In this document: one piece after another, positions 53,977 to 63,208 of the stretch
How positions within the stretch are numbered: position 1 is the first letter of the stretch
Layout of the letters: each line of letters opens with the position of its first letter
Source of the DNA: Bacteroidales bacterium UBA5072
GTDB taxonomy: Bacteria; Bacteroidota; Bacteroidia; Bacteroidales; UBA10428
Direction of reading: 5' to 3'
Length of the DNA stretch: 64,000 nt
Assembly: GCA_002415855.1 (NCBI GenBank)
Contig: DIAS01000126.1
Location: 24,237-88,236 of the forward strand
Position numbers and translations under genes: made by a program
The notes under the pieces: generated by a model
What the model saw: the letters and a program-made list of their open reading frames with translations, nothing else
The model's database searches: none
Told to the model about the DNA's origin: nothing

Positions 53977-54232
53977 TACGAATCCTGTTTAAAGGTTTTA
54001 TCGGGTTTCGCCCTGTCCGGCTTCCATTATGGTTGATTTGCAAATAAAGTTAGTTATTTTTTGAAAAGAAGCCGGGGTTAGTAAATATGGAAATTAAATG
54101 CTCCGTAGCCTATGTCAATGCGACCTGATGAAACACTTCCCCACCTGTGAATTGACAGATTCCTATGCTTGCTTCCTTATCACCTGATCAATTATGTCTT
54201 CTTTATATACAGTTAACCAAGACAATTAATCA

Positions 54233-55357
54233 TCACAATACGGATATCCCGATGATTTTTCCTATTCCAAATGTGACCGCTGCTGCGGCCAATCCGAAAA
54301 TCACCTGCCTGAACCCTGAATACCAGACGCCTCTGCCTGTGAACAATGTAATGGAGGCCCCGATCAGGAACAATCCCAGTGCGCTTAGCCCGGTACTGAA
54401 CAGTACGGCCTGCAAACCACCGGTAAAGAAGAAAGGTATGACAGGAATAATGGCTCCCAGCGAAAATAGCAGGAACGAGGCAAGGGAGGCCTCAAAGGCT
54501 GACCCTTTCAAATCTTCTGCATTGATGCCCAGTTCCTCCTTAACCAGCACTTCGTGGGCATGATCTTTGTTTCTGATGATCTCCTTCGCCATTTCCCGGG
54601 CCTGGCTTTCCGGTATTCCCTTGGTGATATAAATGATGGCCAGTTCCTTCTCTTCTCCGTCGGGATTGACTTCCAGCTCTTCCATTTCAAGCTCCATCTG
54701 GTTCTCATAAAGCTCCTGCGAGCTTTTTACCGAGATCCATTCACCCAGTGCCATGGACAGCGCACCCGCCAGCAGGCCTGCAATCCCGGCCAGCAGCACT
54801 TCTTTTTGTCCGTTCGTGGCTCCTGCAATACCCATCACAAGACTGAAATTCGATACCAGACCGTCATTGCCCCCTAGTACTGCAGCTCTCAGGGCGTTAC
54901 CACCTACGGAACGGTGTCGTTTTTCAAACCTGGCCAGATTGGATCCTGAGATCCTGGTTTGTGAATTCAGGATGTTTTTCAGAATGGTCACATGGGCTGT
55001 ATCAGAAATACTTCCGGCTTGCTTTTCACGCTTTCTCGACTTCAATATCGAGGCAGAGAGACTCTTTTCGGTGTCGAGCAGCACACCAAGAACATAATCA
55101 TATCCCAGCACCCCGCCGATAGTTTTCAAAACCCTGGCCCTCGCAGAGGGGCCCGGCATTTGCGATGCATCAAGGTTTTGCTTTTTCAGGAACGCCAGCG
55201 CATGGCCCTTTTCTATTTCACTCATCTGGTGAAAAACGGCTGAAATGGTTTCATCGGTTTCATGCGCTGCCAGTAACCTGTACAAAAAGGCTGCATCTAC
55301 CTCCGTCTGGATGTTTTTTAGTGTCATAAAGGATAATAGCTGATTTTCTGTTACCAT
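54233..55357 (-). CDS. Membrane-bound ferritin-like iron exporter (Er-VIT1, MbfA-like)
   Basis: A 374-residue fusion. The N-terminal rubrerythrin/ferritin-like domain (about 1-145) shows the IQTEVDAAFLYR helix and the ExxH motif IEKGHALAF. The C-terminal VIT1/CCC1 domain (about 150-374) has LRAAVLGGNDGLVSNFSLVMG, GALSMALGEWISVKSSQE and four or five membrane helices. In alpha-proteobacteria MbfA exports iron and guards against peroxide. The start at 55357 was kept; ATG at 55327 is possible. It is divergent from the ThuA-like gene. Confidence 0.92.
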   Translation of the reverse strand: MVTENQLLSFMTLKNIQTEVDAAFLYRLLAAHETDETISAVFHQMSEIEKGHALAFLKKQNLDASQMPGPSARARVLKTIGGVLGYDYVLGVLLDTEKSLSASILKSRKREKQAGSISDTAHVTILKNILNSQTRISGSNLARFEKRHRSVGGNALRAAVLGGNDGLVSNFSLVMGIAGATNGQKEVLLAGIAGLLAGALSMALGEWISVKSSQELYENQMELEMEELEVNPDGEEKELAIIYITKGIPESQAREMAKEIIRNKDHAHEVLVKEELGINAEDLKGSAFEASLASFLLFSLGAIIPVIPFFFTGGLQAVLFSTGLSALGLFLIGASITLFTGRGVWYSGFRQVIFGLAAAAVTFGIGKIIGISVL

Positions 55358-55425
55358 AAAAATAGAAAATAATTACCTGTGCAAGGACTAAATTTCATAA
55401 TATTGAATCCAAATGTGTGTTCCAA

Positions 55426-56223
55426 ATGAAAGCAAATCCCGGACTAAACCCTGATCGTGCACTGTCCTTGCCTTGTGTGCTCCTCATCCTGGTATTTCAC
55501 TTGTTCTTTTCTGGTATACAGGGCCGGGATCCGGTTTTCAGGGCAGTTGTACTGACCGAAACGGGGGGGCAGCATGGCCCTTTTACAGATGCAGCCCGCG
55601 TGTGGCTCAATAAACTGGCAAGTGACAGCAATTTTACCATCGATTATATCAGTAATACAGACCAGATTAATGATGATTTCCTGTCACAGTATCAGGTCTT
55701 CATTCAGCTCGATTTTCCGCCGTATAACTGGAATGAAAAGGCAGCAGCGGCATTTGAGAGATACATCATCGAAGGGAAAGGCGGAGGCTGGGTAGGATTT
55801 CACCATGCCACTTTACTCGGGGAATTCGATGGCTACTCCATGTGGAACTGGTTTTCCGGCTTCATGGGAGGAATCCGTTTCGACAATTATATCGCAGGAC
55901 TTGCGGCAGGGACAGTTCATACGGAGGACCAAAGCCATCCTGTGATGAAGGGAATGCCGGCTTCATTCGTGATTGCGGATGAGGAATGGTACACCTGGGA
56001 TAAAAGCCCGCGACCCTGCGTTCATGTTCTGGCCAGTGTGGATGAATCAAGCTATTCCCCTTATTCCGACATTACCATGGGAGATCATCCCGTGATCTGG
56101 ACTAATGAAAAGGTAAGGGCCAGGAATGTCTACATCTTCATGGGACACCACCCCGGACTGTTTCAGAACGGAGCCTATACCATTCTGGTGCGAAATGCAA
56201 TCTTCTGGGCTGCAGGGGAATAG
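55426..56223 (+). CDS. ThuA-like domain protein, exported
   Basis: A 265-residue protein with a signal peptide (about 5-36) and a ThuA/glutamine-amidotransferase-like fold: AVVLTETGGQHGPF, GGGWVGFHHAT and VYIFMGHHPGLF are typical. ThuA domains occur in enzymes for disaccharide use and in secreted Bacteroidota glycan proteins; activity is not settled. The ATG at 55426 was preferred to the GTG at 55417. A transglutaminase gene starts 30 bases downstream. Confidence 0.85.
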   Translation: MKANPGLNPDRALSLPCVLLILVFHLFFSGIQGRDPVFRAVVLTETGGQHGPFTDAARVWLNKLASDSNFTIDYISNTDQINDDFLSQYQVFIQLDFPPYNWNEKAAAAFERYIIEGKGGGWVGFHHATLLGEFDGYSMWNWFSGFMGGIRFDNYIAGLAAGTVHTEDQSHPVMKGMPASFVIADEEWYTWDKSPRPCVHVLASVDESSYSPYSDITMGDHPVIWTNEKVRARNVYIFMGHHPGLFQNGAYTILVRNAIFWAAGE

Positions 56224-56253
56224 ATGGTTATAAATCCGACCAAAGCATGAACC

Positions 56254-57330
56254 ATGAGAACTTTATTTGCCATATTGCTGTTTGGCCCATGGATCGGATT
56301 AAACGCGCAAAGGATGCCCGGAACTTACTCTGTGGGCAGGATCATGGCGCGTGTCCCTGATTCACTTACCTACTCGGTAAATGACCTGGCCGGTTATATC
56401 AATCAGAACTTCATGGATGAGAAGGATAAAACGCGCGCCATTTTTACATGGATCACCCGCAACATCCGTTACAATTTCGACAGCCTCTTCAGCATCCGCG
56501 ATTATCCTCCTCCGGAGGAGATCTCGGAAAGGGTCCTGCAAACGAGGGTAGGGGTTTGTCTGCATTTTGCCAGCCTGTTCTGTGAACTGGCCAACCAAGC
56601 AGGCATTAAGGCATATGTCATTCAGGGATACACACGGCAAAACCGGGTGGTGGATTATCTTCCTCATGTATGGTGTGCCGGATTCATAGATTCTACCTGG
56701 TACCTCTTTGATCCTACCTGGGGATCAGGTTATTATCGTGTACACCCCGAAGATCTGATCCGATCGCATATGCCTTTTGATCCGATGTGGCAGTTCCTTG
56801 AACATCCTTTGACCTGCAAGGAGTTTTATGAGAATAATTACAGGGAGCGCTGGAAAAGGCCGGTTTTTCATTATACCGATACCTTGCGAGATTATGAGCT
56901 GGCTTCGGAGATGGAAAGAAATGTTTCAGCAGCACGCAGAATAGAACAGGATGGTGACTGCAACTCCTTCACCGCGGCCAAACATCTTGTCCTTCAGGGC
57001 AACATTGAGTACCTCCGCAACAAGAGCAATGCGGAAAAGTATGATTCGGCAGTTGACCTGTATAATCAGGCAATCAGGAGGCTCAATAAGGTTATTGAAT
57101 ACGGCAACAGACAGTATCAGCCCGAAGCGGATTTTGCCGCGATGAGGCTGGCACTCGACACGGTTGAATTATTGTTAACGCGCACCGGGATTACGTTGTC
57201 AGGGATCAGGGATCCGATCGAGAACGCTGTTGTTTCGATTGCCGGGCTGCAGGCATCCATAGCGGGTACCTGGCAGGTATTGGTTGAACAGAGGGCCGCC
57301 CTGCAGGGCCATTTCAGGAGAAATGATTGA
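56254..57330 (+). CDS. Exported transglutaminase-like protein
   Basis: A 358-residue protein with a signal peptide (about 1-18). The transglutaminase core has the full triad: Cys102 (RVGVCLHFASLF), His138 (LPHVWCAG) and Asp153 (LFDPTWG). A helical C-terminal domain (about 225-358) follows. Such secreted proteins cleave or exchange peptide amide bonds. This domain is unlike the transglutaminase lipoprotein at 47434-50061. It lies 30 bases after the ThuA-like gene, so probably co-transcribed, and converges with the GH5 gene. Confidence 0.9.
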   Translation: MRTLFAILLFGPWIGLNAQRMPGTYSVGRIMARVPDSLTYSVNDLAGYINQNFMDEKDKTRAIFTWITRNIRYNFDSLFSIRDYPPPEEISERVLQTRVGVCLHFASLFCELANQAGIKAYVIQGYTRQNRVVDYLPHVWCAGFIDSTWYLFDPTWGSGYYRVHPEDLIRSHMPFDPMWQFLEHPLTCKEFYENNYRERWKRPVFHYTDTLRDYELASEMERNVSAARRIEQDGDCNSFTAAKHLVLQGNIEYLRNKSNAEKYDSAVDLYNQAIRRLNKVIEYGNRQYQPEADFAAMRLALDTVELLLTRTGITLSGIRDPIENAVVSIAGLQASIAGTWQVLVEQRAALQGHFRRND

Positions 57331-57349
57331 GCACTAAACAGTTTATGGA

Positions 57350-57367
57350 CACAGGCAAAAGCCTGTG
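57350..57367. repeat. Short hairpin between convergent genes
   Basis: CACAGGC / GCCTGTG form a perfect 7-bp stem around AAAA, directly before the GH5 stop codon at 57368. There is no T-run on either side, so it is at most a weak terminator. The sequence looks like a dispersed intergenic motif, but only one copy is in the window. Confidence 0.35.
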
Positions 57368-59110
57368 CTACTGCAATTCGATAAAGCCAAGGTTGAATCC
57401 TCCTTTTTCTGCCAAAACCTTCAGGGTATGTTTTCCCCTGGTGAGGTTGACACTCCCCAATGAGACGGTTTCCCAGGCCTGGCTTCCGCCGGTTCTGTCA
57501 ACTGTAACTCCGTCTGCTACCGGTACATCATCCCACATCAATTTCATACTTCCTGTATTGTTGCTGACTGCAACCCGGGCAGAAATCCGAAAACTGCCCT
57601 CCCGGTTCACTGTAACGGTGAAACTTAGCCATTCACCATCTTCAACCGACATGACATTGAATCCGTTGGTGAAGCCGGTACTATCCTGGCAGATTTCAAT
57701 GTCCACGCCATCATTACGGTATTTCCGGCCCCTGTTACCGGTCTTTTTACCTTCTTCACCTGTATTTTCCATGTCTGCATCATGATAGGCATATTCCGGG
57801 TAACCCATGTCGAAATCGGATGCATAGATCCGTCCGGGTATTGAATTCCCTGAGAAAGGAATGGAAGATTTATCCTCCGGCTGCCTGAACATTGCATCGA
57901 TCACGTCTTTGTTGAACCTGCAATTTTCAGCTTTGAGGTTTTCGGCAATTTCGAAAAGTACCTTGGTGGCAAGCTCCCTGGTTGGCCTTCCGGAGCTCTT
58001 GTTCCAAAAGTCCACGATCTGCTGGTACTCTTTGGGGGCAACGATCAACATCGGGCATACCACCGAGTTGATCTTCTTCAGCGGCCACCAGGCCCAGCCA
58101 ATGTGGTTTTTCTCCACAAGGGAAATGCAATCGGTAAACCATTTATCGGAATTTTCCCCGCTTTCGCCGAGCCATACAGGTATGTTGAATTTATCTCGCA
58201 GGGCAAGGATCGCGTTCAGTGCTTCCTGTCTGTTGGGACTCCAGTACTTGTGAAAGCTCAGCACCATGTTCTTGTCGTCAGGACCCTCGAATCCCCTGTA
58301 GTTGTTGCCCCAGCCATTTCCCTCGATGATAATGATGTGGTTGTTGTCCACCTCCCGGATGGCTTTGGTTATTTCGGAATACAGATCCCAGAGGGGTTTG
58401 TTCAGTGTATCCTCGAGGCCGTTCTTGTTTTTCCCCTCAAATGTCCAGTTGGGCTCATTGATCAAATCGTAGCCGCCAATATTGGGTTCATTGGCGTACC
58501 GCTCGGCAAGCTTTTTCCAAAGCGCAACTGTCTTTTCCCGGTTAAGGGTGCTTTCCCAGAGCGATGGTTTGGTTTCATCATAGTCTGAAATATTGGCATC
58601 CTTGCCTTGACCCCCGGGGGCCGCATGCAAGTCCAGTATCAGGTAGAGATTGTTCGCTTTGCACCATGCCAGCAGACTGTCAGTCATTGTGAATCCACGG
58701 GTCAGCCAGGTATTTTGTCCCCCGACAGGTTCTTTCTCAATAGGCAGGGTGAACAGGTTGTAATGCATGGGCAGGCGGATGCTGTTAAAGCCCCATTTGG
58801 CAAGCGAATCCACATCAGCTCTTGTCATGTGGTTCTGAAGCCAAAGGTCGTAGAATTTATCACAGTTCTCCTGTCCGATCAGGTCGGTGATACGGGCTTT
58901 GATGGAATGCTGCATGCCTTTGTTGTTTATCTGCAGCATATAACCTTCCTGAAGCATCCATCCTCCAAGGCCCATTCCCCTTAGGATCACTTCGTTGCCT
59001 TTCCCGTCGATGATTCTGGAGCCATCGGCTTTTAAAAATCCCTGTCCGTGTATCGTTGGTGTTCCCAGGGATAAAAGCAAAAATCCGATTAACAAAAATC
59101 TGTTCTTCAT
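57368..59110 (-). CDS. GH5-family glycosidase with C-terminal CBM6-like module
   Basis: A 580-residue secreted enzyme with a signal peptide (about 1-22). The GH5 domain (about 30-395) has the opening RGMGLGGWMLQEGYML, acid/base Glu219 in LINEPNW and nucleophile Glu316 in VWLGESGEN, plus SFHKYW. A CBM6-like beta-sandwich (about 440-580) follows with YRNDGVDIEI and GEWLSFTVTV motifs. GH5 of this type attacks beta-glucan or related beta-linked glycans; the linkage is not clear. It follows the GNAT gene by 34 bases on the minus strand. Confidence 0.93.
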   Translation of the reverse strand: MKNRFLLIGFLLLSLGTPTIHGQGFLKADGSRIIDGKGNEVILRGMGLGGWMLQEGYMLQINNKGMQHSIKARITDLIGQENCDKFYDLWLQNHMTRADVDSLAKWGFNSIRLPMHYNLFTLPIEKEPVGGQNTWLTRGFTMTDSLLAWCKANNLYLILDLHAAPGGQGKDANISDYDETKPSLWESTLNREKTVALWKKLAERYANEPNIGGYDLINEPNWTFEGKNKNGLEDTLNKPLWDLYSEITKAIREVDNNHIIIIEGNGWGNNYRGFEGPDDKNMVLSFHKYWSPNRQEALNAILALRDKFNIPVWLGESGENSDKWFTDCISLVEKNHIGWAWWPLKKINSVVCPMLIVAPKEYQQIVDFWNKSSGRPTRELATKVLFEIAENLKAENCRFNKDVIDAMFRQPEDKSSIPFSGNSIPGRIYASDFDMGYPEYAYHDADMENTGEEGKKTGNRGRKYRNDGVDIEICQDSTGFTNGFNVMSVEDGEWLSFTVTVNREGSFRISARVAVSNNTGSMKLMWDDVPVADGVTVDRTGGSQAWETVSLGSVNLTRGKHTLKVLAEKGGFNLGFIELQ

Positions 59111-59144
59111 GCCATTATGATTATGTTCCGTTCATTGCTGCCCT

Positions 59145-59705
59145 TCACCCATTTCCTGCAACCTGTGTGTCTTTTGTCCCTGATCCCTGTTCCAACTCCG
59201 GATTGATCTTGGCATACCTGACCTCATCCCACAGTTGGCCTTCTTTAAAAACAGACTTCCTGAAAATTCCCTCCTTTGTATAGCCGCATTTTTCCAGAAC
59301 CTTTTGGGAAGCAGTGTTATATTCGTAAACCCCGGTATGTATCCTGGCAAAACCAAGCACCCTGAATCCATAGTCCGTGATTAAATTCACGGCAGCTGTC
59401 ATAATTCCCTTGTTCCAATAAGGTTCGCCAAGAAAATATCCTATCTCAGCCGTTCTCCGGTAAACATTCTCACAAGGCGAAAGGCTGATGTTGCCAACAT
59501 GCTCACCCTTGAATTCAATGGCAAAAAAGGAACTGTGGTGCATGAAATGCCGGATGAAATCCGAGGCATCCTCAATGGTGTATGGAAAAGGAAATCCATC
59601 CCGCAGGTTGCGGCCGATCTTTTCATTGTTGGCCAGTTCAGCAAGACGGGGGGCATCGGATTCCCGGAGTGGGCGGAGGGATATATTACCGGATACCAGT
59701 TCCAT
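59145..59705 (-). CDS. GNAT acetyltransferase, RimJ/RimL type
   Basis: A 186-residue protein with the RimJ/RimL pattern: ISLRPLRESDAPRLAELANN, AEIGYFLGEPYWNKGIMTAA (acetyl-CoA loop) and NTASQKVLEKCGYTKEG. It may acetylate a protein N-terminus or a small amine. Its ATG lies one base after the DUF4139-plug gene stop on the minus strand, so the two are coupled, with GH5 downstream. Confidence 0.92.
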   Translation of the reverse strand: MELVSGNISLRPLRESDAPRLAELANNEKIGRNLRDGFPFPYTIEDASDFIRHFMHHSSFFAIEFKGEHVGNISLSPCENVYRRTAEIGYFLGEPYWNKGIMTAAVNLITDYGFRVLGFARIHTGVYEYNTASQKVLEKCGYTKEGIFRKSVFKEGQLWDEVRYAKINPELEQGSGTKDTQVAGNG

Positions 59706-59706
59706 A

Positions 59707-61500
59707 TTATTCCACGATTACTAATTTATCTTTCGGATATTTTACCGAATACCTGAGCACAAATTCTTTGGTCTCATTGGGCTTCAGTTGGATTTCCCAG
59801 GTAACCTCACCGGTATCTCTGTTCATTGCTCCACCGGCCAGATCAATTACTTCAACCTGTATTTCTTTGGTGGTGGAAACCGGGACCTGGTCAGTTACAC
59901 GTGCCGTGATGGCATATGCTTTGTTGTTCCTGACGGTAATTTTCCAGGCCATGGATTCCTTTTTATTGGTTCCGATGAACTGGGTTTCGGAATATTCCTT
60001 CAGCTTTTCGCGCTTGATGCTGATGTTGTTGTCGATCCCAAAAGATAGTTCAAGGGTATCGCTGAATTGCCGCGTATTCAGCATGGAAGTGCCCACAAAT
60101 GAGTTCTCGAGGTAAATATTTGCTTCTCCATCCATGAGCTCTGCTTTGTACCAGTCGGGAATCCTGCCCACCAGAAATACGTTTTCAGCCAGTTTTGGCA
60201 GGGTCTGGTACTCATAGTCCGCTTTCAGCTCAGTCTGCCTGAAATTGATTGTATTGAGCTTGTTGTTCGACAGGATGGTCTGCGGAGCGTCAACGGTAAA
60301 CTCATTGGAGGTTTCCCTTTTGGTAGTGATGGTGATGGGTACGGACGATTTTTCCTCTTCACCCTTGGTGGTGATGACTACTACACCGTTTGCTCCCCTT
60401 GAACCATAGACGGAAGTAGCTGAGGCGTCCTTAAGTACATCAATCTGCCTGATGTTGTTCGGATCCAGGTAGGAAACATCGTCCTGTGGCACTCCATCAA
60501 CCACATACAGGGGATTCCCTGTGCCCTTCAGGGAGGATATTCCCCTGACCATTACCGGACTGTTCTCTTCCATCACTTTGTCGTCAGCAATTGCAAGCCC
60601 TTCCGCCCTGCCGGATACAGCTCCCTGAATCTGAGGATAATAAAACTGCAGGTAATAGGGGATCATTTCCGGGATCTGGGCCGACTGGTCGGTCTTTGCA
60701 GTGGAAAGTACCAGGTCCACTTCTTTCCAGTCAATCCCGGTGTTTTGCAGAATATTGGCCTTGTAATAGACTGTTAGGGGATTCTGGGTGCCGGTAAACC
60801 GGATATCATAAGCAGGATACCAGGAAGCCCCGTCGACCAGGTAACTGAAATCAATCCCGGCGGTATTGGCCTTTCTGGTATCAACTGTAATGATTATGGT
60901 GCCTGACGGAAGATCGGTCCTGTTGTTAAGGGTAATCAGCTGGTTATTCAATTTCGAAATCTCTTCGGAATAACCCCTGATTAAGCGTTGTCGTCTGAGA
61001 ATCTCAAGGTTGCATGTTTCCAGGTTGCTGCCGTAAAGGACGTTCATGGTTTTGAAAACCTCGGGGTTTACAGGTTGGTCCTTACCCAGAATCACCTTGT
61101 TCGATTTCAGAAAATCGAGCTTGTCTGTCAATATCCTGATCCAGGTTTCTTCATCCTCGGTTTTTGCTTTCAGATCTTCCAGGTTGTCAGTGATCTTCTG
61201 TATTTCCTCACTTTTTCCCAGCTCATCGAGGTAATTATTCTGATGCTGCACACTGAGAATGACATAGGAGCCGTCGCCGTTTACCCGTATGCTTTTCTTG
61301 TTGATATAGGGTGAGAGATTTTTAAAATACAGGATCATTTTCCCCTGCTGGAGGTCAAATTGTGCATGGTGTTCAATCTGGGCGCCACTTTTATACACGG
61401 TGACTTTGCCTATGGATGAAGGGATTGTTTTTTCAACCTGCGCTGTTATCACCAGGGCAAATATCAGATGAAGCAGGAACAGAAAGGTTATTTTCTTCAT
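59707..61500 (-). CDS. DUF4139/MuiA-like protein with embedded SusC-type TonB-plug segment
   Basis: A 597-residue exported protein with a signal peptide (about 1-20). DUF4140 is N-terminal (about 25-130, IGKVTVYKSGAQIEHHAQF) with a coiled coil, and DUF4139 spans about 200-597 (GIDFSYLVDGASWYPAYDIR; NYK-like C-terminal RDTGEVTWEIQLKPNETKEF). Between these, about residues 290-380, lies a segment that reads like a SusC/RagA plug: VMVRGISSLKGTGNPLYVVD, then IDVLKDASATSVYGSRGANG and VVVITTKG. There is no barrel. MuiA-type proteins are of unknown function. The GNAT and GH5 genes follow in the same operon. Confidence 0.85.
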   Translation of the reverse strand: MKKITFLFLLHLIFALVITAQVEKTIPSSIGKVTVYKSGAQIEHHAQFDLQQGKMILYFKNLSPYINKKSIRVNGDGSYVILSVQHQNNYLDELGKSEEIQKITDNLEDLKAKTEDEETWIRILTDKLDFLKSNKVILGKDQPVNPEVFKTMNVLYGSNLETCNLEILRRQRLIRGYSEEISKLNNQLITLNNRTDLPSGTIIITVDTRKANTAGIDFSYLVDGASWYPAYDIRFTGTQNPLTVYYKANILQNTGIDWKEVDLVLSTAKTDQSAQIPEMIPYYLQFYYPQIQGAVSGRAEGLAIADDKVMEENSPVMVRGISSLKGTGNPLYVVDGVPQDDVSYLDPNNIRQIDVLKDASATSVYGSRGANGVVVITTKGEEEKSSVPITITTKRETSNEFTVDAPQTILSNNKLNTINFRQTELKADYEYQTLPKLAENVFLVGRIPDWYKAELMDGEANIYLENSFVGTSMLNTRQFSDTLELSFGIDNNISIKREKLKEYSETQFIGTNKKESMAWKITVRNNKAYAITARVTDQVPVSTTKEIQVEVIDLAGGAMNRDTGEVTWEIQLKPNETKEFVLRYSVKYPKDKLVIVE

Positions 61501-61653
61501 GGTATTGTAATTATGGCTAAATATAGTAAATTATGTAGGCGAAATCCCCTTGTTTGTCTATTTTCTCCCCGGAATGTAATGACCCTCCTGTAGATTTACA
61601 TATATTGCATATATTTATTTTTTCAAATTATAACAACTTCTATAATTTAAAAT

Positions 61654-63060
61654 ATGAAAGAAAAATCAAGCAAAGGATTAAACCGTCGTGATTTCCTCGG
61701 GTTATCAGCTCTTGGACTGACCGGTCTTACCATTCTTCCCAGTTATGTGATGAATGGTATACGTGTTGCGCCGAGTGATCGGGTTGTAATGGGTTTCATC
61801 AGCGGTGGACAGCAGGCAATCAACGATTTTTCGGGTTTTGCCAAAGTTCCCGGTGTACAGGTAGCTGCAATCTGCGATGTGGACAGCATGAAAATGCAAC
61901 GGTTTAAGAAGCGTGCTGAAGCCTGGCAATCTGCACAGGGTGTAGCACCCCGCTGCGATATGTATGAGCAGTACGAGCGGTTGCTCGACCGGATGGATAT
62001 TGATGTTGTTGAGGTTTGTACTCCTGACCACTGGCATGCACTGCAAACCATTCATGCCTGTCAGGCAGGTAAGGATGTTTATGTGCAAAAGCCTTTGTCA
62101 TTCACCATCCAGGAAGCCTTAAAAATGACTGATGTGGCCAATAAATGTAAAAGGATTGTTCAGGTGGGAAGCCAGCAGCGTTCGAGCAAGGAATTTCAGA
62201 AAGCCATTGAACTTGTCCAGAACGGTTCAATCGGGCATATTGTAAAGATCTATGCCAAGGTAGGAGATCCCCCGAAACCCTTTGACCTGCCCGAGGTACC
62301 TGTTCCCGGTAATCTGAACTGGAACCTTTGGCTGGGGCCGCTCAATGATGCCAAAATTCATTATAATCCTGATCTGTGCCCTCCGATTTCTCTTGAACCC
62401 GAAGAAAGAGAAAAGTTGTGGGGTGCCTGGCGCTGGTATCGTGAAACCGGAAACGGATTCACCGCCGACTGGGGAGCTCATATGTTTGATATTGCCCAGG
62501 CAGCGATCGGTATGGATGGTTCAGGACCGGCGGTAATTACACCAAAGGGATACAAAGGACAGGCTTATCTGACCTTCAGGTACCTTAATGGTATTGAAAT
62601 GACAGAACAAGCATACCTCGAGGATATGCCCAATGCCCAGGGGATTAAATTTATCGGTACTGATGGCTGGATTGAAGTAGCACGTGGCTACCTGGCCTGT
62701 TCCAAGGCTGATCTTGTACCCGCTGAGCTTGCAGGAAGACGTCCGAAAAACCTGACCCCTGAAGAACGCAAGAAAATGTTCGAAGAAATGCAGAAAGCTG
62801 CTGCCAAGGGTGGCGGAAGTTTTGAAATCAATTCGGGCCACATGCAGAATTTCATCGATTCGGTTCGTTCACGCCAGAAACCGATTGCTTCCATTGAGGT
62901 TGGTGCCAGCACAGCCATTCTTTGCTGCCTGGGGAATATGGCAACCGAATTAGGCCGTCCTGTGAACTGGAATCCTGCCACGCTGAGTTTTGGAACTGAT
63001 ACCGAAGCTGCAAACCACAGGCTCAACTGTTATGAGTACAGGAGACCTTACAAGTTGTAA
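61654..63060 (+). CDS. Gfo/Idh/MocA family oxidoreductase, Tat-exported
   Basis: A 468-residue protein with a twin-arginine signal (NRRDFLGLSALGLTG) and the Gfo/Idh/MocA fold: a Rossmann domain (about 42-170) with ICDVD and VEVCTPDHWHALQ, the cofactor motif QKPLS in place of the usual EKP, and a C-terminal alpha/beta domain (about 175-400). Tat export with a bound cofactor is common for such proteins in Bacteroidota and fits glycoside oxidation in the periplasm. The substrate is unknown. The AT-rich upstream region has no consensus promoter. A foldback repeat follows. Confidence 0.93.
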   Translation: MKEKSSKGLNRRDFLGLSALGLTGLTILPSYVMNGIRVAPSDRVVMGFISGGQQAINDFSGFAKVPGVQVAAICDVDSMKMQRFKKRAEAWQSAQGVAPRCDMYEQYERLLDRMDIDVVEVCTPDHWHALQTIHACQAGKDVYVQKPLSFTIQEALKMTDVANKCKRIVQVGSQQRSSKEFQKAIELVQNGSIGHIVKIYAKVGDPPKPFDLPEVPVPGNLNWNLWLGPLNDAKIHYNPDLCPPISLEPEEREKLWGAWRWYRETGNGFTADWGAHMFDIAQAAIGMDGSGPAVITPKGYKGQAYLTFRYLNGIEMTEQAYLEDMPNAQGIKFIGTDGWIEVARGYLACSKADLVPAELAGRRPKNLTPEERKKMFEEMQKAAAKGGGSFEINSGHMQNFIDSVRSRQKPIASIEVGASTAILCCLGNMATELGRPVNWNPATLSFGTDTEAANHRLNCYEYRRPYKL

Positions 63061-63084
63061 TTTATCATACTGATAAAATAGCAG

Positions 63085-63207
63085 AGAGGCTGTCTCAAAA
63101 GCAGGATAATGATCCTATTTCGACTCCGCTCAATATGACAATCAATTGATAACCAAATGTCAGACTGAGCGAAGTCGAAGTAGGTTACAGCATTTGAGAC
63201 AGCCTCT
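63085..63207. repeat. Foldback (palindromic) intergenic repeat, MITE-like
   Basis: AGAGGCTGTCTCAAA (63085-63099) and TTTGAGACAGCCTCT (63193-63207) are perfect 15-base inverted ends. Inside, a left part with CCTATTTCGACTCCGCTCA and a right part with TGAGCGAAGTCGAAGTAGG are also largely complementary, so the whole 123 bases fold into a long imperfect hairpin. A T-run follows on the plus strand, so it could also terminate the oxidoreductase gene. It sits between convergent genes, 2 bases from the next stop. Confidence 0.75.
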
Positions 63208-63208
63208 T

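Noticed and set aside
54165..54563. A 132-codon plus-strand frame opposite the end of the ferritin-VIT gene
   Set aside because: It mirrors conserved membrane-helix codons of the VIT domain and has no promoter or family features of its own.
59145..61500. The plug-like segment as a misassembled fragment of a SusC gene
   Set aside because: The frame is continuous, both flanks are DUF4139-like, and no other SusC-type sequence lies in the window; kept as a real insertion pending read-level checks.
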